Shown piece by piece: positions 1 through 7,646 of a DNA stretch of 64,000 nt. The stretch is from Chitinibacter tainanensis DSM 15459. Its GTDB lineage: Bacteria; Pseudomonadota; Gammaproteobacteria; Burkholderiales; Chitinibacteraceae. The notes below the pieces were generated by a model that saw only the letters and a program-made list of their open reading frames with translations, searched no databases and was not told where the DNA came from. The translations under genes were made by a program, and so were the position numbers. Location: the NCBI RefSeq assembly GCF_000429785.1, contig NZ_KE386951.1:176209-240208 (forward strand), read 5' to 3'. Positions within the stretch are counted from its first letter, which is position 1; the number at the start of each line of letters is the position of its first letter.

Positions 1-1562
1 GCCCCGGGGAGCTACCACCCCATATTCGCCTGCAGCAGCTCGAGGCCATTCAGGTGCTGTCTTGCCGGATCTCGGCCATCGGGCTAGAGCCGGAAATCAT
101 CCGCAACCACCCTGAAGTCGAGCGCTTTGAATCGCCGTTTGTGCGCCTTAATGCCGAAATCCTCGCCTATATCGAGAAATACCGCCACGATCTCACCGCC
201 CGCCGGGTGCCGGATGAAGATCATCGGCATTTACTGGTGCTGCTGAGCCAATGCGAAACCATCATGGGCAAGGTCTGGCGCTATGCCTCGAAAAACGGGG
301 TGTCGGTCAGCCTGACTTACCATCTCTTGCGTCTGAAGCAGCACATCGATCGCTTAAAATTACTGTTTGAGCTGGTCGACCCCACCGCGCCGCACGGCCC
401 GCCGCTGATCCGGCTGTTTAAAGAGCTGGTCAAGGCCGAAAACCGCAAAACCAGCGTCACCGATGTGATGCGCGAAAACACCGAATTGCTGGCGCTGCAA
501 ATCACCGAGCACGCCAGCCACACGGGCGAGCACTACACCACCGATTCGCGTGGCGAGTGGATGGGGATGTTCCGCTCGGCCGCCGGGGCCGGGGTGGTGG
601 TGGGCTTTATGGCGCTGATCAAAATCCTGATCGCCAAAGCGCATTTACCGCTGCTGCTGGAAGCCTTTGCCTTCAGTATGAATTACGCGCTGGGCTTTAT
701 GCTGGTGCATCTGCTGCATTGCACGATTGCCACCAAGCAGCCGGCCATGACCGCCGCCAGTATCGCCGCGGCGCTGCCGCCGCCGGGCAGTAAAAAACTG
801 GAGGGCTATAGCAATCTGGTTGAGCTGATCGTGAAAGTGATCCGCACCCAGCTGATTGCCATTTTGGGCAATGTGGCGCTGGCCATGCCGGTGGCGCTGG
901 CGATTGCCTGGTTCTGGTGGCAACAAACCGGCGTGCATGTGGTCGGGCTGGAAAAAGCCGATCACCTACTGAACGATCTGAAACCGCTCACCGGGCTGGG
1001 GGTGCCGCATGCGGCCATTGCGGGCGTTTGTTTGTTCCTGGCGGGGCTGATTTCCGGTTATTACGACAATAAAGCCCTGTATAACCGCATCCCCGAGCGG
1101 ATTGCCGCGCTGCCGCTCCTGAATAAACTCTTCGGTGAGCGCCGCAGTCAGCAGTTTGGCCGCTATATCGAACACAATCTCGGGGCGCTGGCGGGTAATT
1201 TCTACTTTGGCTGCATGCTGGGCTGCATTGGTACGGTGGGCATTTTGCTGGGCCTACCGATTGATATTCGTCATATCACTTTCTCGGCCGCTAATGTTTC
1301 ATACGCCTTAGCCGCCAATGATTTTGTGCTGCCCTGGTGGACTTTGGGCTGGGCCATGCTGGGCGTGGCCTTGATTGGCGCCACCAATCTAATCACCAGC
1401 TTCGTGCTGGCGCTGTGGGTGGCGCTGCGTTCACGCAAACGCCGGCTGGGCGAATTGCGCCCGGTGGTCGGCCTGATCTGGCGCCGTTTCTGGCATAAAC
1501 CGATTGATTTTCTGATTGCCCCCAAAGTGGTGGCCGAGCCTAAAGATGAACCCAAACCCTAA
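1..1562 (+). CDS. Gcr-family 'site-specific recombinase' membrane protein (5' end outside window)
   Basis: The reading frame is open from base 3, so the gene begins before the window and only the last 520 residues or so are visible. The protein resembles the family named site-specific recombinase (PF10136, Neisseria Gcr), usually 600-700 residues long. The visible part has a soluble helical region, then about five hydrophobic segments (roughly bases 570-720, 840-920, 1000-1070, 1180-1260 and 1330-1430), and a basic C-terminal tail. I see no tyrosine or serine recombinase catalytic motif. The family name is historical, and the polytopic membrane character argues against DNA recombination; the true function is unknown. 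The stop overlaps the start of the next gene by 17 bp, so the two are probably co-transcribed. Confidence 0.8.
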   Translation, partial: PGELPPHIRLQQLEAIQVLSCRISAIGLEPEIIRNHPEVERFESPFVRLNAEILAYIEKYRHDLTARRVPDEDHRHLLVLLSQCETIMGKVWRYASKNGVSVSLTYHLLRLKQHIDRLKLLFELVDPTAPHGPPLIRLFKELVKAENRKTSVTDVMRENTELLALQITEHASHTGEHYTTDSRGEWMGMFRSAAGAGVVVGFMALIKILIAKAHLPLLLEAFAFSMNYALGFMLVHLLHCTIATKQPAMTAASIAAALPPPGSKKLEGYSNLVELIVKVIRTQLIAILGNVALAMPVALAIAWFWWQQTGVHVVGLEKADHLLNDLKPLTGLGVPHAAIAGVCLFLAGLISGYYDNKALYNRIPERIAALPLLNKLFGERRSQQFGRYIEHNLGALAGNFYFGCMLGCIGTVGILLGLPIDIRHITFSAANVSYALAANDFVLPWWTLGWAMLGVALIGATNLITSFVLALWVALRSRKRRLGELRPVVGLIWRRFWHKPIDFLIAPKVVAEPKDEPKP

Positions 1563-2157
1563 TCAGCACAGCACCGTGTTTCAAACGGTCGCTGATGCGC
1601 TGGCTGGCTCCGGCTGGCTGGTGATCCCCGATTTTCTTAGCCGCCCGCAGGTAGACGAGCTCCGTCAGCTGGCGCAAACGCGGCAGGCCGAGTTTAGCCG
1701 CGCCGGGGTGGGCCGCGCGGGCGGCTTTGGGATTCGTGATGATATTCGTGGCGATTCGGTGCTGTGGGTCGATGAGCACGATCCGGCCATGCAAGCAGCC
1801 AACGCGCGGATGGCCGAGCTGCAGCAAAGCCTCAACCGCGAGCTGTATCTGGGCCTTGCCGAGCTGGAATGGCATTTTGCCAGCTACCCGGCCGGCGCGT
1901 TTTACCAGCGCCATCTGGATCAGCATCGTGAGCAAGACACCCGGGTAGTCACCGTGGTGCAATACCTCAACGCCGCTGATTGGCAAGCCGAAGATGGCGG
2001 CCAGCTGCGCATTTATCTCGACGAGGAGCAAAGCGTGGACGTCACCCCGCATGGCGGCACGCTGGTGGTGTTTCTATCTAATCGCTTCGAGCATGAAGTG
2101 TTACCCGCCCGGCGCGAACGCTTTTCGCTCACCGGCTGGTACCGCCGACGCAGCTAA
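1546..2157 (+). CDS. 2OG-Fe(II) oxygenase (prolyl 4-hydroxylase-like)
   Basis: Predicted 203-residue oxygenase of the 2-oxoglutarate/Fe(II) superfamily. Such enzymes hydroxylate a protein or small molecule using 2-oxoglutarate, O2 and iron. The jelly-roll core carries the metal triad: H and D in RHLDQH (bases about 1908-1925) and a distal H in FEHEVLP (about 2086-2106), followed by RRERFSLTGWYRR, whose Arg is the expected 2-oxoglutarate ligand. The phrase QYLNAADW followed by GGQLRIY is typical of SM-20/P4H-type members. I chose the ATG at 1546 rather than an earlier in-frame codon at 1516 because it leaves only a 17-bp overlap with the upstream gene; the ribosome-binding site is weak. The substrate cannot be told from sequence. 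Confidence 0.85.
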   Translation: MNPNPNQHSTVFQTVADALAGSGWLVIPDFLSRPQVDELRQLAQTRQAEFSRAGVGRAGGFGIRDDIRGDSVLWVDEHDPAMQAANARMAELQQSLNRELYLGLAELEWHFASYPAGAFYQRHLDQHREQDTRVVTVVQYLNAADWQAEDGGQLRIYLDEEQSVDVTPHGGTLVVFLSNRFEHEVLPARRERFSLTGWYRRRS

Positions 2158-2268
2158 AGCCGCCGATTGTGCATATGCCACAGTCAATTTTGCGGCAGAC
2201 GGGTAGACTCAAAGCCATTCAATCCAAAATGAGACTGGCTGGATTACCCCGGCCCACCGGAGAGCATC

Positions 2269-2739
2269 ATGCGCTACACCACCCTGTTAGCCGCCGCCGT
2301 ACTGGCGGCCAGTAGTTTACTGAGCGGCTGTATCACCGCCGACTCGGCCAATGTGTACCACAAAGACGAAATGAAGCGCGTCGCCAAAGCCCGCGCGGGC
2401 AAGATTGAAAGCATGCGCACCGTTGAAATGGCCGACAGCACCAGCGGCGTGGGCTCGATTGCCGGCGCGGTCATTGGCGGCGTGGTGGCAGCCAACAATG
2501 TCGGCAAAGGCACCGGCTCGGTGGTAAGTGGCGTGCTGGGTAGTTTGCTAGGCGGCTGGCTGGGCAATCAGGCCGAAAACCAGATCACCCGTAAACCGGC
2601 CAAAGAGCTCACCGTGGCGATGCAAGATAACGGCGAGCGGCTGGTGATTGTGCAAGACGCTGATCAACCTTTCGCCGTGGGCCAAACCGTGGATGTGATC
2701 ACCGATGGCGTGACCGCCCGGGTAACGATTCGCCAATAA
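2269..2739 (+). CDS. glycine-zipper outer-membrane lipoprotein (SlyB/Pcp-like)
   Basis: A 156-residue protein with a lipoprotein signal peptide and lipobox LLSGC, giving a lipidated cysteine at residue 21. A Gly/Ala-rich zipper at about residues 64-104 (GSIAGAVIGGVVAANN, then GVLGSLLGGWLGNQ) matches the glycine-zipper 2TM domain of SlyB/Pcp-type lipoproteins, which insert hairpin helices into the outer membrane. The C-terminal 45 residues form a small beta-rich domain. A GGAG ribosome-binding site sits just upstream of the ATG. SlyB-like proteins are linked to envelope integrity under Mg2+ or cation stress; that role here is inference. The gene is followed 9 bp later by a 49-bp hairpin repeat. 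Confidence 0.85.
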   Translation: MRYTTLLAAAVLAASSLLSGCITADSANVYHKDEMKRVAKARAGKIESMRTVEMADSTSGVGSIAGAVIGGVVAANNVGKGTGSVVSGVLGSLLGGWLGNQAENQITRKPAKELTVAMQDNGERLVIVQDADQPFAVGQTVDVITDGVTARVTIRQ

Positions 2740-2747
2740 ACCCCACC

Positions 2748-2796
2748 ACGTATACGGCCAAAATCCTTATCAATTAAGGCTTTTGGCCATATACCC
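2748..2796 (+). repeat. 49-bp 3'-end hairpin repeat, copy 1
   Basis: Near-perfect hairpin between the lipoprotein gene and convergent metF. Left arm TATACGGCCAAAA and right arm TTTTGGCCATATA pair with one mismatch, and an inner CCTT/AAGG extends the stem. The left end is ACGTAT where other copies have GGGTAT; the right end is ATACCC. It lies 9 bp from the lipoprotein stop and 12 bp from the metF stop, so it could serve as a bidirectional 3'-end structure. There is no U-tract. Confidence 0.8.
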
Positions 2797-2808
2797 AATC
2801 AAACACAA

Positions 2809-3645
2809 TCAATAGCCCAGCCGCTGGCAAATGGTCGACACCGCCCCGGCGCTATTGAGCGTATAAAAATGCAGCCCTGGCGCGCCGCCGGCCAAAAGCC
2901 GGTCGGCCAGCTCGGTGACCACATCCAGACCAAAGGCGCGGATCGCCGCGCTATCATCGCCCAGCGCCTGCAAGCGCAAGCGCAACCAGCGCGGAATCTC
3001 GGCACCGCACATATCGGAAAAGCGCTGCAGCTGGCTGTAATTCTGAATCGGCATAATCCCCGGCACGATCGGAATCTCCACCCCTTGCGCCCGCACCGCA
3101 TCTACAAAGCGAAAATACGCATCGGCATTAAAAAAATACTGGGTAATCGCCGAATCCGCCCCAGCGCGCACCTTATGCACAAAATGCTGAATATCGGCCA
3201 GTGCGTTCTCGGCCTGTGGATGGCATTCCGGATACGCCGCCACCTCGATATGAAACCAGTCGCCAAATTCGGCGCGCAAAAAGCTCACCAGCTCATTGGC
3301 ATGCCGGAATTCGCCCACATCCACCATGCCGGATGGAATATCCCCACGCAGCGCCACAATATGGCGAATACCATGCGCCTGATAGGTTTGCACAATCTGG
3401 CGAATCGACTCGCGCGTGGCGCCAATGCACGATAAATGCGGGGCCGCCGCATAGCCGGCGGCACGAATATCGCACACCGCCTGCAAAGTACCGCTTTGCG
3501 TGGTACCACCGGCACCAAAGGTCACCGAGAAAAATTCGGGCTGAAACTGCGCCAGCTGATCGCGGGTGGCCGCCAGTTTGGCTGCGCCTTCGGCGGTTTT
3601 GGGCGGAAAAAACTCAAAACTAATGGGGGTGGCTGGGCGACTCAT
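2809..3645 (-). CDS. metF: 5,10-methylenetetrahydrofolate reductase
   Basis: A 278-residue flavoprotein that reduces 5,10-methylene-THF to 5-methyl-THF for methionine synthesis in the cytoplasm. It shows family hallmarks: SFEFFPPKT near the N-terminus, a conserved glutamate in that segment, FSVTFGAGG, HLSCIGATR, ALRGD and the QYFFNADAYFRF and PGIMPI stretches of the FAD-binding TIM barrel. Length is typical (E. coli MetF is 296 residues). I prefer the ATG at 3645 over an in-frame TTG at 3654. Neither has a strong ribosome-binding site. The gene stands alone, divergent from the copper cluster. I saw no S-adenosylhomocysteine riboswitch or clear MetR site upstream. Confidence 0.95.
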   Translation of the reverse strand: MSRPATPISFEFFPPKTAEGAAKLAATRDQLAQFQPEFFSVTFGAGGTTQSGTLQAVCDIRAAGYAAAPHLSCIGATRESIRQIVQTYQAHGIRHIVALRGDIPSGMVDVGEFRHANELVSFLRAEFGDWFHIEVAAYPECHPQAENALADIQHFVHKVRAGADSAITQYFFNADAYFRFVDAVRAQGVEIPIVPGIMPIQNYSQLQRFSDMCGAEIPRWLRLRLQALGDDSAAIRAFGLDVVTELADRLLAGGAPGLHFYTLNSAGAVSTICQRLGY

Positions 3646-3827
3646 AATGAACAAAACTCATGCTAATTGCGTTTAACCATGAATGCTAATTGATAAAGCG
3701 TCGCCCCAAGATGAAGAATATTCATTTCAACATGCATGATTTCCATCAAGCCACTTCACTATCCAGCGCCCACAACACCCGCTACAATGGCGGCCATTGC
3801 TTTGGCATTGAATCGGCTCACTTTTTT

Positions 3828-4283
3828 ATGCTCACACTGGCTCGCATGCGCAATCCCCGCTGGGTGTTGCTGGCGCTCATCGCGCTCAGCCTGCACCTGC
3901 TATTGCCGTTTGCCCACGCCCTGAGCATGCCGAGCCAGCTGGATCAGCTGCTGGCACAAAATACCTGCCGTACCTTCGGCAGCGCCGCTAACACCAAGGG
4001 CAGCACCAGCCCAGTGAGCGCGGATCAGCCCACCAACCTCACTGCCACAACCAGTATCCCAGGCACCACCAACCCGGAGAGTGCCCCCGCCGCTTCCGGC
4101 CTGCCGATGTGCGCCATTTGCGCCGTGCAGGCCAGCAGCACCCTCGCGCCCCCGCCGGCGCTGACCGCCTTGCCTTCGTTTCGAGAGCACGTCAGCTCGC
4201 TCCGACTGATGCGATTCGAAGGCTCTTTTATCGCGGACCCGATCTATACCCTCCCCCCGAGTCAGGCTCCACCCCAGCTGTAA
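3828..4283 (+). CDS. DUF2946 family protein
   Basis: Protein of about 152 residues with an N-terminal membrane segment (NPRWVLLALIALSLHLLLP), a low-complexity Ser/Thr/Pro-rich middle and a Cys-containing motif PMCAICAVQ. This layout matches DUF2946 (PF11162), whose genes often sit beside copper-handling genes. The frame is open further upstream to about 3690, but that part contains promoter-like sequence (TACAAT at 3783-3788), so I start at the ATG at 3828; 3846 is also possible. A PCu(A)C chaperone follows 57 bp downstream. A role in copper binding through the Cys pair is inferred from context; the biochemical function is unknown. Confidence 0.7.
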   Translation: MLTLARMRNPRWVLLALIALSLHLLLPFAHALSMPSQLDQLLAQNTCRTFGSAANTKGSTSPVSADQPTNLTATTSIPGTTNPESAPAASGLPMCAICAVQASSTLAPPPALTALPSFREHVSSLRLMRFEGSFIADPIYTLPPSQAPPQL

Positions 4284-4340
4284 TAGACTCTGGCAAGCCA
4301 TACCCCCATAAAAATCAAATTGACCGCAAGGAATCATCCG

Positions 4341-4808
4341 ATGTTGAAAGCCGCTTTTGCTGGCGCGGCACTGCTGTGCGCCACGACACTCTCTTATGCT
4401 CATGGTTTTACCGTGGGTGATCTGACTATTCAGCATCCATGGGCGCGCGCGACCGCGCCAGCCGCAAAAAATGCCGGCGCCTTTATGCTGATCAAAACCA
4501 CCAAAGATGATCAGCTGGTGAAAGTCGATAGCGATATCGCTGAAAAAACCGAGCTGCATGAAATGAAAATGGCCGATGGCGTGATGAAAATGAGCCCTAT
4601 TGCCAGCCTGCCGGTGACCGTGGCTGCCCCAGCCAAACTCGCCCCCGGCGGCTACCACGTGATGTTGCTCGGTCTGAAACGCCCACTGGTCGCCGGTGAG
4701 AAATTCCCACTGAAACTCACCTTTGCCAAAGGTGGCGTGGTGGAAGTGCAAGTCAAAGTCGAAGACATGACTTATCAACCCAAAGACGACGCGCACAGCG
4801 GCCATTAA
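4341..4808 (+). CDS. PCu(A)C periplasmic copper chaperone
   Basis: A 155-residue protein with a signal peptide (cleavage predicted near LSYA-HG, residues 17-22) and a PCu(A)C domain. The Cu(I)-binding motif H-x10-M-x21-H-x-M is present exactly: His73, Met84, His106 and Met108. The family delivers copper in the periplasm, classically to the CuA centre of cytochrome oxidase. An AAGGAA ribosome-binding site lies 8 bp before the ATG at 4341, which fixes the start over an upstream in-frame codon. The C-terminus is His-rich. It is followed after 16 bp by a His-rich exported protein and preceded by DUF2946, forming a small copper-acquisition cluster. Confidence 0.92.
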   Translation: MLKAAFAGAALLCATTLSYAHGFTVGDLTIQHPWARATAPAAKNAGAFMLIKTTKDDQLVKVDSDIAEKTELHEMKMADGVMKMSPIASLPVTVAAPAKLAPGGYHVMLLGLKRPLVAGEKFPLKLTFAKGGVVEVQVKVEDMTYQPKDDAHSGH

Positions 4809-4824
4809 TTAAAAAGAGATCAGC

Positions 4825-5334
4825 ATGAAGAAAATCCTCTTGGCCTTGGCCGTACTGGGCCTCTTGCAGACAGGCCTCGCGCGAGCTGGCGATATCGAAG
4901 ACATCCGCCACGGCATGCAACAGCAATGGGAAAAACCCGATGCGCCACTTACGGTTAAACCGGTGGTAGTAGTGGGTGATGCAGCGCTGGCCGGATGGCT
5001 GCAAGGCGAGCGCGGTGGCCGCGCGGTGCTACGCAAACAGCATGGCCAGTGGCAAACCCAGCTTTGCGCCGGCGCACTGAGTAGCGATCTGCTGCGCCAA
5101 GCGGGCATCAGCGTCAGCAGCGCGCAGCAATTGCTGAAAAAGCTGAATCAAGCCGAAGCCAGCCTTAGTAGCGCCGAACGCCAACAACTGGATTCATTTG
5201 TTGGCGTGGTGAAGATGGATGGCAAAGGTCACCATGGCGAACACGCCCACCACGGTCAGGCCAGCGCACAAGCTGAGCATACGGCGCACGCAGCCCATGC
5301 GGCCAGCGCCGCCAGCAGCGCACATAGCCACTAA
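4825..5334 (+). CDS. copper-uptake-associated exported protein, His-rich tail
   Basis: A 169-residue protein with a clear signal peptide (MKKILLALAVLGLL, cleavage near ARA-GD). The middle is a small mixed alpha/beta domain with one Cys. The C-terminal 40 residues are packed with His and Ala (HHGEHAHHG and HTAHAAHAA), a probable metal-binding tail. Proteins like this next to PCu(A)C chaperones are annotated as copper uptake system-associated; I assign the name on context and general resemblance. A strong intrinsic terminator follows 20 bp after the stop, closing the copper operon. Confidence 0.7.
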   Translation: MKKILLALAVLGLLQTGLARAGDIEDIRHGMQQQWEKPDAPLTVKPVVVVGDAALAGWLQGERGGRAVLRKQHGQWQTQLCAGALSSDLLRQAGISVSSAQQLLKKLNQAEASLSSAERQQLDSFVGVVKMDGKGHHGEHAHHGQASAQAEHTAHAAHAASAASSAHSH

Positions 5335-5355
5335 GTCAGGCTGCTGTCTAGTTGA

Positions 5356-5385
5356 AAAAAAGCCCCGCAACTGCGGGGCTTTTTG
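5356..5385 (+). terminator. intrinsic terminator of the copper operon
   Basis: Stem AAAAAGCCCCGCA / TGCGGGGCTTTTT with a two-base AC loop region, followed by a U-tract; the A-run on the left also gives a U-tract on the other strand. The GC core recurs about 200 bp downstream. Confidence 0.92.
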
Positions 5386-5561
5386 CTTGATGACCCGCTC
5401 CACTCGCAAAGCGAGGCTCCCCTCAAGGAGGGGACGGGAGGGGTGGGAATAGAACATCAAGGCTGCAGATTAAATGCCTATTTCCCGGGCTCGGCTTTGC
5501 CGAGACTTGAAGAACATTGTTCTACCACTAGGTCTGTTCTACCACGGTGTCAACAGCATGC
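5386..5561. other. non-coding spacer between two copies of the same terminator
   Basis: About 176 bp with no convincing gene. It contains an inverted repeat CCCCTC-AAGGAGGGG near 5419-5434, a hairpin CTCGGC-TTTG-CCGAG near 5500, and TGTTCTACCAC twice (about 5519 and 5536). Because a second plus-strand terminator lies at its right end, it could be a small transcribed unit or debris from an insertion or duplication. Confidence 0.5.
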
Positions 5562-5585
5562 GCCCCGCAACTGCGGGGCTTTTTG
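5562..5585 (+). terminator. duplicate terminator copy, no gene in front
   Basis: GCCCCGCA-AC-TGCGGGGC followed by TTTTT, the same 22-bp core as the terminator at 5356. It has a U-tract only in the plus direction, yet no plus-strand gene lies between the two copies. Confidence 0.8.
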
Positions 5586-5596
5586 CTAGCGGGCGT

Positions 5597-6088
5597 TTAG
5601 GCCAGATCGCTGGGGCGGGCGGGGATTTCCAGTGCCTTGGCCAGATCCAGAAAGCGGCTCAGCTTCTGGCTGCGCACCAGCACCGTTTGCCAGCGCGCAC
5701 CAAATGGCTGGCTGAAATTCACCAGCGTAAAGGTTGGCTCCAGCTCATCTTGCACCTTATACAGGGCGGCTTGCTCGCTCAGGCCATCCAAGCCGGCCAG
5801 TGGCAGCTCGAGTTCATCATCGCCAAAGGCATCGATAATCTGGGCATACAAGGCCGGAATTTCATCGGCGCGGAACAGCAGGCCGTCTTCCAGCTGCTCC
5901 AGCAACACCCACTGCCACAGCGGCAGATTCAGCTCCGGCCGATAGGCCGATTGGGGATCGTTGGCCAGATAGGCGGCCGCATCATCGGCGGCGGCGATCA
6001 CTTCATTGAGCATGGCCTGGATATCGTCGTGATCGAGGCTGCCGTCCACGATGATTTCGAGCAATTCGCTCAGGGCTTTCTTTTGCAT
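5597..6088 (-). CDS. hypothetical protein
   Basis: Soluble acidic protein of 163 residues that I do not recognise. The N-terminal part is helical and rich in Asp/Glu/Ala (KKALSELLEIIVDGSLDHDD). The middle has a Trp- and Leu-rich stretch (LPLWQWVLLEQLEDG). There is no signal peptide or membrane segment. The ATG at 6088 follows an AAGGATC ribosome-binding site, so I use it instead of a longer frame starting at 6163. It lies 58 bp downstream of chrA on the same strand and may be co-transcribed with it. No function is proposed. Confidence 0.65.
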   Translation of the reverse strand: MQKKALSELLEIIVDGSLDHDDIQAMLNEVIAAADDAAAYLANDPQSAYRPELNLPLWQWVLLEQLEDGLLFRADEIPALYAQIIDAFGDDELELPLAGLDGLSEQAALYKVQDELEPTFTLVNFSQPFGARWQTVLVRSQKLSRFLDLAKALEIPARPSDLA

Positions 6089-6146
6089 GGGTTGATCCTT
6101 TTCAAGTTGCGGCGATTCTACGCCCTCGCCCGCCTCACGCCCAGCC

Positions 6147-7457
6147 TTATCCGCCAAAGGCATGGCGCAGCAGACCGAGCCCCGCGGCCAATACCAGCAC
6201 CCGCGGTACCGACCATTGCCAGCGCAACAGCGCCCACGCTGCCAAAAGGCCCAGGCCCAGCGCAGTCACATCCGGCCAAGCGCTGAAGCCCTGCGGCCAG
6301 AATACATGCCCGGCAAAAAATAGGGCCAGATTGAGCATCACCCCAACCACCAGTGCGCTGATCGACAGCAAGGGCGCTTGCAAGCTGCGGATTTGCCGGC
6401 TGGCTTCCACCAGCGGCGCCCCCACCAAGATAAACACAAACGAGGGCAGAAAGGTAAACCACGTCACGCACAGCGCGGCGCCAAGCGCCAGTAGCCACGG
6501 GTCTTGCCCGCCGCTGGCGGTCTGAAAGCCCGCCAGAAAGCCGACAAACGTCACCACCATAATCAGCGGCCCCGGCGTGCTTTCCCCCAGCGCGAGGCCG
6601 TCGAGCATTTGCCCCGCGCTCAGCCAGCCAAAGTGCTGCACAGCGCCCTGATAGACATAGGGCAACACCGCGTAGGCGCCACCAAAGGTTAACAAGGCCG
6701 CCTTGGTAAAAAACCAGCCCAGCTGGGTATACAGGGGCGCCGCCCAAAGATACAGTGCCGCCAGCGTCGCGGCCCACAGGCCCAGCCCTGTCAGCGCCAC
6801 CGCGAGCACCGAACGTGGCCGCCAACGGGTATGCACAGCCTGCGCGCTCAGTGGTGCAGCCGATTCGGCGGGCTCGGCGGCCGCCGCATGCCCAATGCTG
6901 GCCGCTGGCCAGTAAGTCGGCGCGTAGCGCGCCAGCGCCCAGCCTAGCAAGGCGGCTACGGCCACCAAGAGCGGAAACGGCACGCCCAAGTAACTACCCA
7001 ATAATCCCGAGCCTGCCAGCGCCAGCAAGACGCCTCGCCGCAGCGTGCGCCGGCCCAGTTTATACACCGCCTGCACCACGATCGCGGTCACCGCCGGCTT
7101 GATGCCATATAACACCGCCGCCACCCAACCGACATTGCCGTAATGGACATACAGGCCAGATACTGCCAGCAGTATAATCAGCGAAGGCAATATAAATAAT
7201 GCGCCGGCGGCAATACCCCCAAGGCGGCCATGCATTAGCCACCCCAGATAGGTGGCCAGCTGCTGGGCTTCCGGGCCGGGGAGTAACATGCAATAGTTCA
7301 GCGCATGGGTAAAGCGGGGCTCGCTAATCCAGCGTTTTTCCTCCACCAGCTCGCGATGCATGAGCGCGATTTGCCCGGCCGGGCCGCCAAAGCTGATGCA
7401 GCCCAGCTTGAACCAGAAGCGCAAGGCAGTCGCAAAGGAAATCGTTGGGGTGGGCAA
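6147..7457 (-). CDS. chrA: chromate transporter, long-chain CHR family
   Basis: A 436-residue polytopic membrane protein with two homologous CHR halves of about six segments each. The N-half signature CISFGGPAGQIALMH (about residues 19-33) and the C-half counterpart LTFGGAYAVLPYVYQ match the family motif. The two halves are joined by an Ala-rich hydrophilic linker near residues 185-215. Long-chain CHR proteins export chromate from the cytoplasm in Pseudomonas and Cupriavidus; many homologues have unproven substrates. The start is a TTG at 7457 with a weak ribosome-binding site, and an ATG nearby is out of frame. No chrB regulator is adjacent. Confidence 0.88.
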   Translation of the reverse strand: MPTPTISFATALRFWFKLGCISFGGPAGQIALMHRELVEEKRWISEPRFTHALNYCMLLPGPEAQQLATYLGWLMHGRLGGIAAGALFILPSLIILLAVSGLYVHYGNVGWVAAVLYGIKPAVTAIVVQAVYKLGRRTLRRGVLLALAGSGLLGSYLGVPFPLLVAVAALLGWALARYAPTYWPAASIGHAAAAEPAESAAPLSAQAVHTRWRPRSVLAVALTGLGLWAATLAALYLWAAPLYTQLGWFFTKAALLTFGGAYAVLPYVYQGAVQHFGWLSAGQMLDGLALGESTPGPLIMVVTFVGFLAGFQTASGGQDPWLLALGAALCVTWFTFLPSFVFILVGAPLVEASRQIRSLQAPLLSISALVVGVMLNLALFFAGHVFWPQGFSAWPDVTALGLGLLAAWALLRWQWSVPRVLVLAAGLGLLRHAFGG

Positions 7458-7646
7458 GATAGTGCATCCGCTTAGGCTGAATGCGGCGATTATGCCGCAA
7501 GCGCGGCCCCAGCACAGCCCGACAGATGCTGCAAAGCAACATTAAACACAGTATCAGAAAGTGCAACAACAGCCCTACACGAACTAGGGATTATATTTAC
7601 AAAATAAGCGCTTAACGCCATCATCATCATCTATACAGGAGGCCGT

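Noticed and set aside
1-1562. Mobile element called from the recombinase name
   Set aside because: No catalytic motif, no flanking repeats and normal neighbours; the name alone is not evidence of mobility.
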